Source of the DNA: Clarkia xantiana subsp. parviflora
Lineage: Eukaryota; Streptophyta; Magnoliopsida; Myrtales; Onagraceae
DNA: 64,000 nucleotides
Assembly: GCA_036873135.1 (NCBI GenBank)
Contig: JAPTYO010000007.1
Coordinates: 62,916,383 to 62,980,382 of the forward strand
Direction: 5' to 3'
Part shown: piece by piece, positions 10,456 to 22,620 of the stretch
How the letters are laid out: each line of letters begins with the position of its first letter
Numbering within the stretch: position 1 is the stretch's first letter
Made by a program: the position numbers and the translations under genes
Notes under the pieces: generated by a model
Databases searched by the model: none
What the model was told of the DNA's origin: nothing
The model's input: the letters and a program-made list of their open reading frames with translations, nothing else

Positions 10456-13400
10456 TTGGCGTCGTTAGCTAGATTCCAGCAACAAGCACGTAGCCTACCA
10501 CCTGTGCTCGATGGGAACAAACAAAATGGGGCGGTAGTGAAATGCCAACTGTGGGTCTCTAGGAGCCTATCATTCAGGGGAAGTAAGTAAAAAAATGCTC
10601 AAACATCGTCCAATGGAGAACAACACTCCTTGTATAACATCACATCAATATCTGAGGCACCACAGTCGGTATTCAATCAACAAACCTCCCCCACCCCTAA
10701 CGAAAGACAAACCCCTAGTGGGGGAAACAATCAAACACCGAGGAACAAGCCAGAAGGCCAAATGAGTGATTACAACAAGAATGCACCCATGGTAGCTCTT
10801 CCAGAGCACATCAATAGGGGGCAACTGGAGGTGACCACCGAACAACAGCCACTCTATGAAGGATATTGCAACATTAAGGATGGAGAGGTAAGTAATAACT
10901 ACAACTCCAGATGAATATGGAATTTTCAAGAGCAACTACATACACTTGTTGGCAAGCACATCACCAATGATAACATGGAGAGTGCACGCATACACCTTCC
11001 CCACACTATGAACAAAAGAATAACCCCAAACAAGGAGGGCCACTACAACCAGTAGGGCTTGTCGCGCCTACTTTGAGAGAATGCCATCCAAGGGGTTCTA
11101 TTACGGTATGCCTTCCGTGGAGAACTATATGGAATACCATCATGTGTAATCCCATCTTACAATATACACATGTACAGCAGTTACACTCAAGAGACGCCCG
11201 ACCGCCCAAGATATACCCAAGGAGCTACGCCGGTCACATCAAGTTTTATGTCAATTATAGACATCTTGTTGACTTATAAAAACGCAATGAGGGGTCGTTA
11301 TGCGCCACCAACAACGACACTATTACGCTCCCATAGGGACGGGACAATACGCTGCGAAAGTAGGAAATACCCCTTCAACCCAGCCTGCAAGGCAAAAACC
11401 TCCCCTTCTACCCAACACAATACTAATTTTTTTAGCCAAAAGCCACTTCTACATCAAAAGAAGGGCAACACTAAATGAGTGGGCAACACCAAATCTATGC
11501 TCATCGCGAGGGTCATCAACAAATCCAACATTAAAAGGATACTGGATTTGCAAAACCAACTTTCTACATAGAAGCGTATGGACATTACCAATGAGGCTAG
11601 AGATATTACACCCCCTACATCCGCCACGACAACGTAACAAAAGGCTTTCCCAACCAGAATGGACATGAGGAAAAAGCATATATTATCAAGGAGGTTGTCA
11701 TAACAACAATCTAAGCATCAATACCGAGAAGTTGACAATGTTGTAATTGAGACATGAACAAGGAAAATGGAGTCCATCCGAACATCCTATCGAAACTTGA
11801 GAAATTCCAGCAAAAGGCCATAACAACAGCACATACACCCAGAGTAAGGAATTATAAGCCGCCTTCAAACCCCTCGAATGTGAAGCTGAAGAACCATATT
11901 AAGGAACCCTCCACAATTAAAGCATACCACCCCGAAAGGAAGAATGAATATCCTAGGGGCCAAATATTGTGAAATGATACAACCACCACACCATGTGGAG
12001 GTATCACACCAACATATGTCCTGTGCTTCGCATGGGGATTGAGGACCACATTGACAACAAAAGCTCTGTGGGAGAAAAGGAATACCACGACTTATAGCAA
12101 CCCCTACGCTGGGTGCACACCTCTATCAAGGGCATAGCACTTAGGTGGTGATATAATTCACTTCCACCGTCCCATCAGAAAAAATGTGAGGACACCAAAA
12201 ATATTCCTTGAAGAAGGAAAAAATAACTTAGCATCATCAGAGCGACTAGTGCACGTTCTCTTAATTTCCACAAATGCAGGAGAAATGAACTCTACTCGAC
12301 AAACACGAATGATGGTGTCGTTATTACATCTATGATGCGGGGAATCTAACATTCTACTCAAAGAGTGGAATAAGCTAAAGAAGTGGGGGCACCCATCGAG
12401 AGGTAACAACAACCATCATAGCACAAGTCGCACAAGATGGGGGGCACCGCGCCGAACCGACACCTATGAAGAGTCAAATGAAGAAACCTTGAAGAAAAAT
12501 CAAGCAGAGAGAATCAAAATTGCACCCACCCAAGAGCAATAAACTCCCCCACCAATTCTGAAAGATGCATATAACAAAGGCATGCTCAAGGAGCACAAAA
12601 GAGTAAGGAGACCGAACAACTTGGGGGGACCAAATGAATAAGTGCTCGGCACCAAACTGAGAAACGAAAGAATGAGCCTTCACAGGCTAAACAAGAACAA
12701 ACGGTGCAATTGCCAAGAAACTAGGGAGACACCATATGAGCTAGTGCGTGACACTACTACTGGAAAATAGGCGACCATGCGAATACGCGACATAATTCCT
12801 TCCAAAGGAAATTACAAGAGGAGGGATCGACATAAACTCACTACATAGGTTAACTCCTATGTTGGAGACAACCAGGATCGCACTCATAAGATGATCTCCA
12901 CTCCTTGTAAGTTTTACAATAAATAAGTTAAGGCTAATGTAGACTTTGATGTTCCATTACAGATATATAGAAGAAACACACTAATACTTGCAAAACATAG
13001 GGAAGTAGTGTTGTTCATGGAAGCATCAAGCAAAACTGCCATTACTTGCTAAATCATGAGGTGATGCCACTTGAAGACACGAAAACTCCATGTGGTAGAA
13101 ATGATACTGAGAAGGAACGACTTCTCACATCTTGACCAGATAAACATAATGTCACTGAAATGGTAGGAGCCTTACAAGATAACAACCATACCAGCAAGCA
13201 ACACATACCTCCTAGAAGATGTAGATGAGCAGATATCAACCAACACATCCAGTGGAGAACACATGAAGATGTTTTATACTTGAAACGAAACCTCTCCAAG
13301 TATCAACTTCAAAACGAGGGAGAAGAGTATCCAAGTTTATTGGCTGTGTTTATTACTACTTGAAGGAGATCCACAGACTCCACTTTACTTTAATCAATGT

Positions 13401-13504
13401 AAATATTTTATAAACTAATGAAGTGAATGTCTTTCAATGCATACCAATGAAGCAAAGGAGGGAATACGCCACTACTCATAAAATAGAGGGTGTCGTTCGT
13501 ACAT
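10456..13504 (+). other. TE3 PBS and 5' internal region
   Basis: The PBS TTGGCGTCGTTAGCTAG starts at 10456. A reading at 10630-10914 (SPTPNERQTPSGGNNQTPRN) is Gln/Pro/Asn-rich like the disordered start of Tat gag in TE7, but has no capsid motif. The rest, to 13504, has no recognisable product. Short readings on both strands look like noise. Confidence 0.5.
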
Positions 13505-14440
13505 GCGAACGCTTACATAACAAAAAAATATGGGACATAAGACTCACATAGGTGAGCAACCCATTCATCTGATAAAGGGATATAAGACCCAAAGGGCCAC
13601 CCTAGCACATAAAAATATGGGACATAAGACTCACATAGATGACAAACCCAATCATCTGATAAAGGGATATAGGACACAAATGGCCATCCTAGCACATAAA
13701 AAGATGGGACATAAGACTCACATAGATGAGCAACCCAATTATATGATAAAGGGATATAAGACCCAAAGGGCCACCCTAGCACATAAAAATATGGGACATA
13801 AGACTCACATATATGAGCAACCCAATCATCTGATAAATGGATATAAGACCCAAAGGGAAACCCTAGCACATAATGAATGAGAACATAAGACCCACAGGGC
13901 AACCCAATCATATGATAAAGGGATATAAGACCAGAAGGGCTACCCCAACACATAATGATATGGGAACATAAGACCCACAAGGCAACCCAATCATCTTATA
14001 AAGGGATATAAGACCTTAAGGGCCACCCTAGCACATAATGATATGAGAACATCAGACCCACGGGGCAACCAAATCATCCATCAACTATAGGGACGTAAGA
14101 CCCAATGGGCAACCCTTACTCATAATGACATGGGAACATAAGACTTACATAGATGAGCAACCTAATCATCCATTATAGGGACGTAAGACCCAATGGGCAA
14201 CTCTTATTCGTAATGATATGGGAACATAAGCCTTACATAGATGAGCAACCCAATCATCAATTAAAGGGATGTAAGTCGTCCAATCAAAGGGAAACCCTTC
14301 CAACAAATATAGAGTTTAAGTTCCCCAATCAAAGGGAAACCCTTCCAACAAGATATGAAGTGCAAGTCCCCCAACCAAAGGGCAACCCTTCCAACAAGAT
14401 ATGGAGTGTAAGTCCCCCAACCAAAGGGCAGTCATATTAA
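13505..14440. repeat. 87-bp tandem repeat array in TE3
   Basis: TGGGACATAAGACTCACATA recurs at 13531, 13618, 13705 and 13792, an exact 87-bp period. It then continues with more diverged units to about 14250 and a degenerate CCAACCAAAGGGCAACCCTTCC tail to 14430. Because 87 is divisible by 3 the array stays open on both strands (plus 13530-13880, minus 13513-13980). Confidence 0.9.
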
Positions 14441-15000
14441 AGGCTATTCTAAAGCTACAACCAACAACTCAAAGGTATGAGATACTACTCGAATAAACAT
14501 ATTATGATATATGAATATAATATCAGGTTCAGCACCAAATGGAAAAGCATGATTGCATATATTCAAGAAATAGAAGATAAAACTCAACTGCCAAGAACAA
14601 TAATTCTTGAAAGAAAAGGGAATATACTACTACAAGATAGTTGCATACACATAAAAATACAACAGGGGCCAACCAGACATCAAGGATGCATCGCTACCAT
14701 CGGAAGAAGAGACCTACTAAGTTATACCCTCAGTAACCACCCATCCATCACCAACGCCTTTGGACACTGTATTCATGCCACCCTTAACACCAATAAGGAC
14801 CACATCCTCCACAACAATGAGTTCAAGAGGTATCAAGAGGAACATCCCTACTTGGAAAAAAGGAGTACTAGAGTCAACGTTAAACCGTACTACCCTTCAT
14901 ACCCCGAAAACGCACCCTATCTTGGAAAAACCAAATAGAGGGCACAAATTAAAATCCTCCACGTAGAGGCAGAGAAATACGCCATATCTTGGAAAAACCA
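14441..15000. other. TE3 internal region with an unassigned reading
   Basis: The plus strand is open for 153 codons at 14477-14938 (starting MRYYSNKHIMIYEYNIRF). I see no conserved motif, repeat or membrane segment, and codon use does not stand out. It is probably a chance reading in a degenerate element. Confidence 0.3.
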
Positions 15001-15009
15001 AGTGTTGGC

Positions 15010-15295
15010 ATCAACAATGGCTATCATGTCTATATATCTCAAAGAAGGGTACCATCCCCCTACACCTCAACAGTGACTATCATGTCCATATATCACAAAG
15101 GATGATACCATCCCCATATGACTAAACAATGGCTATCATGTCTATATATCTCAAAGGAAGGTACCATACCCCTATACATCAACAGTGGCTATCATGTCCT
15201 TACACCTCAGCAGTGATTATCATGTCAATATATCTCAAAAAGGGGTACCATACCCTTATACCGCAAAGGTGGCTATCATGTCCACAGAAAAAAGG
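15010..15295. repeat. 56-bp tandem repeat in TE3
   Basis: CTATCATGTC recurs at 15021, 15077, 15133, 15189, about 15217 and 15273, a 56-bp period with one 28-bp half step. This suggests the unit is itself a dimer. Each unit ends with GGTACCAT. Confidence 0.8.
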
Positions 15296-18048
15296 TTCAA
15301 CATAAATAGAAACCCAGTACACTTTATCAACTCATCAAAGGGCTCGTTACCTTAATTCAACTATACTCGATTTAGCCGAGTAGGAGGCTCCATCACCATG
15401 AAAACATCCTCCTTATTTCACAGAGTCCAACAATCACAACATCAAAGGTCAAAGAGATAAACTAAGGATAATCGGACGCTTATCCGGCCATCATACAGTC
15501 AAGAAAAGGTTAAAGCCATTGCTTAACTCGGGGGAAATGCGGGATACTCGTACGATTAAGCAAATGATGTTCGCCATACAAAAAGAAAGTAGTTCCAAGG
15601 AAAAGGTGATATTAGCACCAGTCGTCAAAGATAAAAAGCCTCAATGCAAGAACTGAGCGCATACCCTAGGGTACAGCAAAACGAAAACTTTGAAACCACC
15701 ACCCTCATGCGAGGTTGGTGCAGACCTTTCCTAATTCCAAACCCCTCATATTCAAAATCCAAGCCATGCCCATTCAAACCAACTGTGGATAACTCCCAAC
15801 CTACCTCACAAGCAAGTAAGGAAACTTCAAGGAAGTAGCAATCAATCACAAGGAGACCGTCAACCACAGCAAACCAGGGAGACGGAGCACATAGAAAACA
15901 ATTACCCATGAAGAGGAGCAATAACACATTTGAAACCATCGACCACCCCATAAGGTTTTATGCAAGCCATCAATAGCAATCTACCCAAAAGTACATCCCA
16001 AAGTGCATGAAGATCAAATGCTTACTACGGGAGAAAAGACACATGCATGGATGATAAGTACTTATTTGAGGAAAGTCTATGATGCATATGAAAATATCAC
16101 AAACGCTCACAAGAGGGGGAGGGGAAACAAAATAAACCCAATGCTACGTAGTGTAGTCAATGGAGGTATCAAGCACCTACAACAAGCTATGTATCAACTA
16201 GTGGTATGGAAAGAACGACCAACTAAAGACACCCCTAAATACGTACATGACTTCACCTTGTGATGGATCAAAAGTAAAAAGGAAATAAACTATCAACATT
16301 CACCGAAGCTAGATGCACGTCTCGCCATCAAGGGTACCCCTCGCAATTTTGCTCATCCATTCAGATAAAGGTTCTCAAGCAGGAAAGAGGATTAGACACA
16401 TCAAAATTTGAAACACTTAGAAGAACAACTCAAGCATGGCATGGGTCAAGCATCCCTTGCTCAGAATTCAAAGCATACCCACCACCAAGGGTAACACCAT
16501 TTTCGAGCTATAAGGAAGGATCTCACGGTCACAACCACCTCCCTACACCAACACAGGGAGAGACAGATACATAATGATATCTTTTGGATGGACAATCTCT
16601 ACTAAAAAGAAACCAACTTCTAAAATTACAGTAATGACGGAACTCATCAGCTCTCACGAGGACAACACCCCAACTTACAAGCCAATATGTATTATCCCCA
16701 CTCGAGATGCAGAAGACGCTAACTAGGGGAGCAACCTTATATATGAGCTACCAAGCGTAGCCAATACAAGAAGTATCCCTATACAAACAACAACATGTAC
16801 ACTACGGGGGCACTCATACATTCATCAGTTACCAAGTGTAACCAACACAAGGGTAAACTCCTACATGTAAAGATATCAAAATAGTCACTACGGGAGTAAT
16901 GATACATACATGAGCTACCAAGTGTAGCCATTTCGAGATAAAATACCCCGCGTCCGTAACGCCAAACACGTCCACTAGAAGGGACAACTATACATATTCT
17001 ATCTCATATGCGTAGGTTTCGTGATCACCGCAAGGGCTAAAGCCCCCCCCCCCCCCCCCCCCCCCCCCGCATCCGAAGCATGCCCACTACGGGGGTAACC
17101 ATATACATACAACTCTATATGCACATGTCACAGAGCATGGTTAACAGAAAGGGCAACCCCCACAAAGCCGCTAAGGAAAAATCACCATTCAAGAAGCCCT
17201 GATGTCAAATTACAAAGTACATTTACAAGTGAAGAAACCCTTAGCCTACACAAAGGGAGTAACACTCCAACATATATGAAGGGAGCAACCTTCTACATAT
17301 ATTTATAAAGGCCCTTTTATACGAAGGGTAAGATGAGGAACTTTAACCATTCTCACCTCCATCTATATAGAGTTAATTGCAAGAGTAAGGTTAAAGGACC
17401 ATGTCCAAACTCCGAAAAACGGGAAGAAAAACGACATGCCCATTGAAGGCCAAAGCTAAAAGATCACACTCTCGTAAACGGAGGTCAACGCCGCTTCCAA
17501 AGCGCCCTATCGGTTCTAAGAAACCAAAAGGAAGGTCCCTCTAATAAGGAGATAGACCTAAAGGCTAAGTAAAAAGGGACAAAGGCCCATATTTAATACT
17601 TATAATCATCTACATTGTCTATGTACATACTTGTATTAGCACCCACATCCATGTCAATTGACACTTATATGTTGTATGAACACCCTTCCAACAGGTGGTG
17701 ACCTATAGTGTCTCTTATATAGAGATGTGTTAGGTGTTTCACCAAGAAACTCCAATAAAATGGAGACGCAAATAAAGGGACACGTCCTAAGGATAAGTAA
17801 AACGAGACCATGGCTCGTAACTCTTACCCTTATACAATATCTATACATGGCATAAATTTGGTTAAGTTAACAATATCATTTTGTGTATCTGGATTTTTCA
17901 AAAAAGAGGCAAGGAAAATTACGATGTTCCTCGAGCACTCGTTAAAGGCTGGGATCGTCATAAAGGTACATTTGACAAATCGCTTGGGCGATACTCCGAA
18001 AAAATAGAGTAAAGTAAACGTTAAACCATTTCTTGACTCGAGGGAAAA
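15296..18048 (+). other. TE3 3' internal region, no gene seen
   Basis: Degenerate purine-rich DNA with scattered copies of CACTACGGGGG and GAGCTACCAAGTGTAGCC (16680-17110), and a C26 run at 17043-17068. The closing CTTGACTCGAGGGAAAA next to 18049 is the likely polypurine tract. A similar CTTAACTCGGGGGAAATG stretch occurs at 15520-15540, which may be a vestigial element end. Confidence 0.5.
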
Positions 18049-19017
18049 TGTTGGATATACACCAAAGCTATCAGAAATTAGTCCCTATGATTAGGCCACA
18101 TTCGATTATAATTTGAAACTTTATGAAACGGACACCCCAAAACCCAAGGACTCACTCTTGGACAAAAATACGGCTCGGACGGGTAATCCAACCCGAACCA
18201 AAGCGCACCGAGTACCAAAAATCATTCGGCATATCCCGAGTGCCAAACAAGCACTCGGAGAACACCGATTGCAAAAAAAGCACTCGGGGTACCCCGTGTC
18301 ACTCGGGGAACACCAATTGCCAAAAAAGCACTCGGGGAACACCAAGTTCTGTATAGCATTCGGGGTACCCAAGCGGCATACATCGCTCGGGTGAGTAGCA
18401 AGTGTCGCATGGCACTTGGTATCCCGAGTGTTGTATAGCACTCGGTGGCCAAGTGCTTGGCATTTGGCTACCAAGTGCCACACGACACTTGGTTTCCAAG
18501 TGCTTAATGCACTTGGCTGCCAAGTGCTATCTAGCACTTGGGCACCGAGTTCCATAGACACCCGGTATATACCGGGTGTCACACCCAAGTAGTGTAACCC
18601 CATCTGTAGTACTCTAGGGCAGGTACCCCTTGCCCGGACACTCGCCAGTATTCGTCTGAGACTCGCCCTTAGAGGCCATTTTTTAACACTTAACTATATT
18701 AAACTCATATGTGGTCAAACCAAGGTCTAATCCACTATATTTACGGTCAATACCGATTTATATTACAAAACTACCATAACCGGACCGGAAAATTACGGAA
18801 CCGGAGCGGTTCAATAGGAACTCTATAAATAGAACTCACCATCCCTCATTTGAAGGTAATCAATATCTCTATAAGCTTACCTTCTCTTTCTAAGCCCGTA
18901 CTCATTTAAGCATCAGAGTGGGTCTACCGGGAACCCCCAGTGCCCTTCGCATGTACAAGAGAGGAAAGGAGGGGGAACTAAAAGAAAGAAGGCCCATGAA
19001 GAGACCGTGTGCAAAAA
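18049..19017 (+). repeat. 3' LTR of TE3
   Basis: 969 bp, homologous along its length to 9559-10455. The length difference falls mainly in the CACTCGG/CACTTGG palindrome region (18225-18560), which is longer here. TATAAATA is at 18824-18831. Confidence 0.85.
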
Positions 19018-19489
19018 TTGAGCGTTAAAAAGCTTAATTGGTTGCGAAAGGATATACCCAACTCCACGGAGTGGAATTTGATGAGACATACTCACCGACT
19101 GTGCTTTACACCACAATCCAGGCTATTTTGGCCCTAGTTGCAAGCCTCGATCTGGAGTTGCACCAAATGGTTGTTAAGACTGCATTGCTCCATGGAAACC
19201 CTTAGAAAGAGATATATATGGAGCAACCAGAGGGTTTCGTTACCCCTGGAAACAAACGTAAAGTTCTTAGACTCCAAAGATCGATCTATGGTCTTAAACA
19301 ATCGTCTCGGCAATGGTACCACATGTTACACGAGGAAATTTTTGGCAACGGATTCGTGAATCTTCACGAGGATCCATGTGTGTACACTAAGATCTCTGAG
19401 TTGAAGTACACTATCTTTACGTTATACGTCGATGACATACTCATTGCCGCGAACGACGTAAGTTATTTAAATGAATCAAAGTTATGGTT
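19018..19489 (+). pseudogene. TE2 reverse transcriptase, central part
   Basis: After the TE3 insertion the RT reading resumes with LVAKGYTQLHGVEFDETYSP-type sequence (around 19040-19110). It continues at 19218-19489 with MEQPEGFVTPGNKRK, SIYGLKQSSRQWYH and the catalytic box LYVDDILIAAND. One stop interrupts HGNP-KEIYM near 19204 and a frame change lies near 19140. The reading is cut by the TE4 LTR beginning at 19490. Confidence 0.85.
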
Positions 19490-20090
19490 TGTTAGATAAC
19501 GGGGAGTAATCACTACGGATACTTAAATAAAGTACATGCTAGTAATCAGAATTACGCAGCGGAAGATTCGCACATACCTTTAAGATGATCCGTAGACCCA
19601 AGATCTTCTCAGTATGGAGTTCACGATCCTCCGGTCGGGACCCGTAGAGGTTCTTGTTAGAGAAGCCCTACGCAGTACAAGCTCCACAGCAAAGCCACTG
19701 ATCGATTCTTGGCACGAGGACAGATCTCTAGAGTGTTTGCTTGGAAAGCAAATTGACCCTTGGTGAAGCAAAGGGTTCGGCCGAAACTACTGTGGTGTGG
19801 GGTTGAGGGTTTTTCTCTCTAAAACACTCTAATGAGGAAATAGTGATTCACCCTAAAAATCCCCTAACACCATGTATTTATAGGAGGAGCAAAGTGGACA
19901 AAAGTCCACTTTGCCCACCCTAGGTATTTCGGCCGGCCATGCATAGGGGAGGCCCATAATTTGGGCCTCTCGTGTCAATTTGGATTTGGGTCAAGCCCAA
20001 TTACCCTAATGTGACATTTACCTAATTTCCTTAGGTAAACTATACATATTATGGGCTACCAATTACGGCGCCCATCACCATATGGTTACA
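19490..20090 (-). repeat. 3' LTR of TE4
   Basis: 601 bp. Minus-strand ends are TGTAACCATATGG and TTATCTAACA. The TATAAATA box is on the minus strand near 19880. It shares CTTCCGCTGCGTAATTCTGATTA and surrounding blocks with the LTR piece at 61091-61297, so these two form a second LTR subfamily distinct from TE2, TE5 and TE6. Confidence 0.8.
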
Positions 20091-21223
20091 GCTCCCACTC
20101 GCCGGAATGGGAGGGTGCCTGTTAATTTATTGTCGTCCAAATCTGCATCAACATTTCACTCCTTCGATCGGCTCCATGCTTCCGAATAGTTCATATGAGG
20201 TTTACCGTGCGACCGACGGATACGACGGGCATCGTGCTACTCATCTGTTAGGAGTATTGTAGCGCCCGCGGAATGTTGATTCCCTTTTCTCCAATCAACC
20301 GGATATAATCAATATTTATATTGTACCGCGCTGTATCCTAGGTCAACTGTTAATTCTCCTTTTGCCTAGTTTTCACATAGGAACACTTCTCCAAGGCATC
20401 CATACAAGTATTCACAATCTTCAACTAATATCCGGTTGGTGGCCACCTAGTGAATACAAGAGTCGGTGAATTACAGGTGAACCTGACTATCCCCATCGCT
20501 CATATCCTTAGTCAGACCCAACCGGTTTCCAAAGACGTGGTCACTGGGCCTTTTTGTTTAGCACTACGCTCGTACGCTGGGAAGCAAGCATTGAGCCTGA
20601 CCATAGATATGAGTTCTGAGTCCATGAGGATACTTTAGGTGACTCTTCATAAGGCTCCTGGGATCAATCACACGCTCGAGGTGAAGAAGTTTGCGCCCGC
20701 CAGAATCACGAGGATTCCTTCCTAGCACAACCGACCTGTGACCCCGTGGTCGAACGTGGCACGCGCAGTATGAAGCACGCGTTGATAGCATACCTGAACC
20801 TTTTGGTTTGACAGGAAAGGGATATGTCGATCATGCTATCACAGAACCTCATCTGGCACAGAATGTGGTTGAATGACGAGCGAAGTTCATCACGGTGATA
20901 TGCAAAACGAAGATCATTTCGAGTTACTTCGAAACTAGATAATCGTCTTGCTTAATCAGGTTTATCCCCCTGACTCTTAGCCAATCTTCTTGGTAGAAGC
21001 CTCCCTCCACCGCAAGACTACCGTACCTATGTGACTAGGTAAGGCCCACATTCGACATAGTTTGGCAAAGGATTGCGTCCTCCTACGACTTAGTTTGTAG
21101 ACCGTAAATATTATGTAATCAAAAACATCATGACGTCGATTGATCATAAACTCAATTGCAATTCTTCCGCTTACAAAATGTAACTTTCTAATATCAAAAT
21201 GTTATCACATATACATGCCATTT
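20091..21223 (-). other. TE4 3' untranslated region and PPT
   Basis: About 1.1 kb between the pol stop (21226-21224) and the LTR. It is collinear with the TE6 3' UTR (34863-35965) and the TE2 piece (25906-26662), sharing for example CGTTCCATGCTCGACCACGGGG-type blocks near 20740. The purine tract CGAGTGGGAGC abuts the LTR at 20091. No gene is seen. Confidence 0.7.
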
Positions 21224-22620
21224 CTAAACCCTACGCAATCCAAGCAGTTTTACATGCTTTTCGAATATGTCCATGTGTAGTGGTTTAGTTAATGGGTCCG
21301 CTACCATGTTATTGGTGGACATGTATTCTATAGTGATTATATTGTCTACTACTTAAAAATTCAGCATGAAATTATTTCTCATCAATGTGTTTGGTCCTAC
21401 TATGGTACTTCAGATTCTTAACTGCCGCAATGGCTGCTTGACTGTCAGAAAAGACCTTCACAGGTTTATTCTCAACATCACCACCAAGCAGTGCAGTTAG
21501 AAGCCTTTCGAGCCATACTGCTTCCTGTGCATTCTTAGAGATAGCTACGAATTCCGATTCCATTGTGGACAGCGCGACTTAGGTTTGCCTCTTGCTCGTC
21601 CATGAAATGGAGGCATTAGCAAGGAGGAATGCTCCTCCTATGGTGGACTTACGATCATCTGGATTGCCAACACGGTCGGCGCCAATGTAATCGTTCAATT
21701 CTAACTTCTTGCCCTCATAGCGCAGTTCGTAGTCGGCAGTACCTTTTCAGATAACGAGTTACTCGTTTTGTAGTCTTTAAATGGTGATGGCCAGGTTCTG
21801 ATAGGAAACGTGCTACTAGGCTTACGGCGTAACAGATATCCGGACGGGTGCATTGCATGGCGTAGAACAAACTACCGACCATGCTAAAACATCTTGCACC
21901 CTTTTTATCTATTTAAGCTTTGCCAGGTTCTTGGGGTCGTCACGTTTTGACAGTGCGCACCCAAACAACATTGGCGTTTCCACGGATTTTGGCATCCTGT
22001 GATCTGAATCTTTTCAACAATTTGTTGATGTAAGCTTCTTGAGATAGACATGATTTCCGGGTAGCCCGATCTCTGGCAGTCTCAATGCCTAAGATATGCG
22101 TGGCCTCTCTCATGTCTTTCATCTCAAATACAGATGCCAACCAGGACTTTGACTTATTCATAAAACTCATGTTGTTTGCGGCAATGAGTATGTCATCCAC
22201 TTCAAGATGACATACTTAGACCCGAAGGTCTTATAATACACGCACGGATCCTCGTGAAGATTCACAAATCTTTTTCCTACGATTTCCTCGTGGAATCTGC
22301 GGTACCATTGCCGAGACGACTGTTTAAGACCGTAAATGGACCTTTGGAGTTTACAATTACGTTCGTTACCAGGAGTAATGAAACCCTCTGGTTGCTCCAT
22401 GTGGATGTCTTCCTCCAGGTTTCCGAGGAGGAATGCGGTCTTAATACTCATTTGGTGAGGTTCCTAACCGAAACTTGCGACCAGGACCATGAATGGCCCT
22501 GCACCGTGGTTTTAAGCACATGTGGTGAGTATGTTTTTATCAAAGTCCAGTCCGTGAAGTTAGGTATAGCCTTTTCGCAACGAGTCGAGCTATATATCGC
22601 TCGACCTTTTCCATCAGTGG
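21224..22620 (-). pseudogene. TE4 reverse transcriptase and RNase H
   Basis: Minus-strand readings in order: RLVAKGYTQ-like start near 22600; MSIKTAFLLGNLEEDIHMEQ (22451 onward), SIYGLKQSSRQWYRRFHEE, then MDDILIAANNMS from 22200; MKDMREATHILGIETARD and SQEAYINKLLKRF. RNase H follows at 21563-21372 (ESEFVAISKNAQEAVWLERL, KVFSDSQAAIAAVKN, SRTKHIDEK) and the C-terminus ADPLTKPL-KHVKLLGLRRV stops at 21224. Seven bases are lost just before the catalytic Asp-Asp, removing the Tyr of YVDD and shifting the frame. Several other frame changes follow. Not functional. Confidence 0.85.

Larger units (their letters stand above)
9559..19017 (+). mobile_element. TE3: Tat-like LTR retrotransposon lacking pol
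   Basis: LTRs at 9559-10455 and 18049-19017 start TGTTGGATATAC and end GTGTGCAAACA (GTGTGCAAAAA in the 3' copy). The flanks are TTTAG (9554-9558) and TTGAG (19018-19022), a 5-bp target duplication with one later change. Removing the element restores the TE2 RT reading. The PBS begins TTGGCGTCGTTAGC. A purine tract CGAGGGAAAA precedes the 3' LTR. The 7.6-kb inside has no RT, RNase H or integrase, only repeats and a weak gag-like stretch at 10630-10914, so it is non-autonomous. Confidence 0.85.

Noticed and set aside
13513..13980. 155-codon minus-strand reading that looks like a repeated membrane or Trp/Tyr-rich protein
   Set aside because: A shadow of the 87-bp repeat array (29 residues per unit) inside a decayed retroelement.
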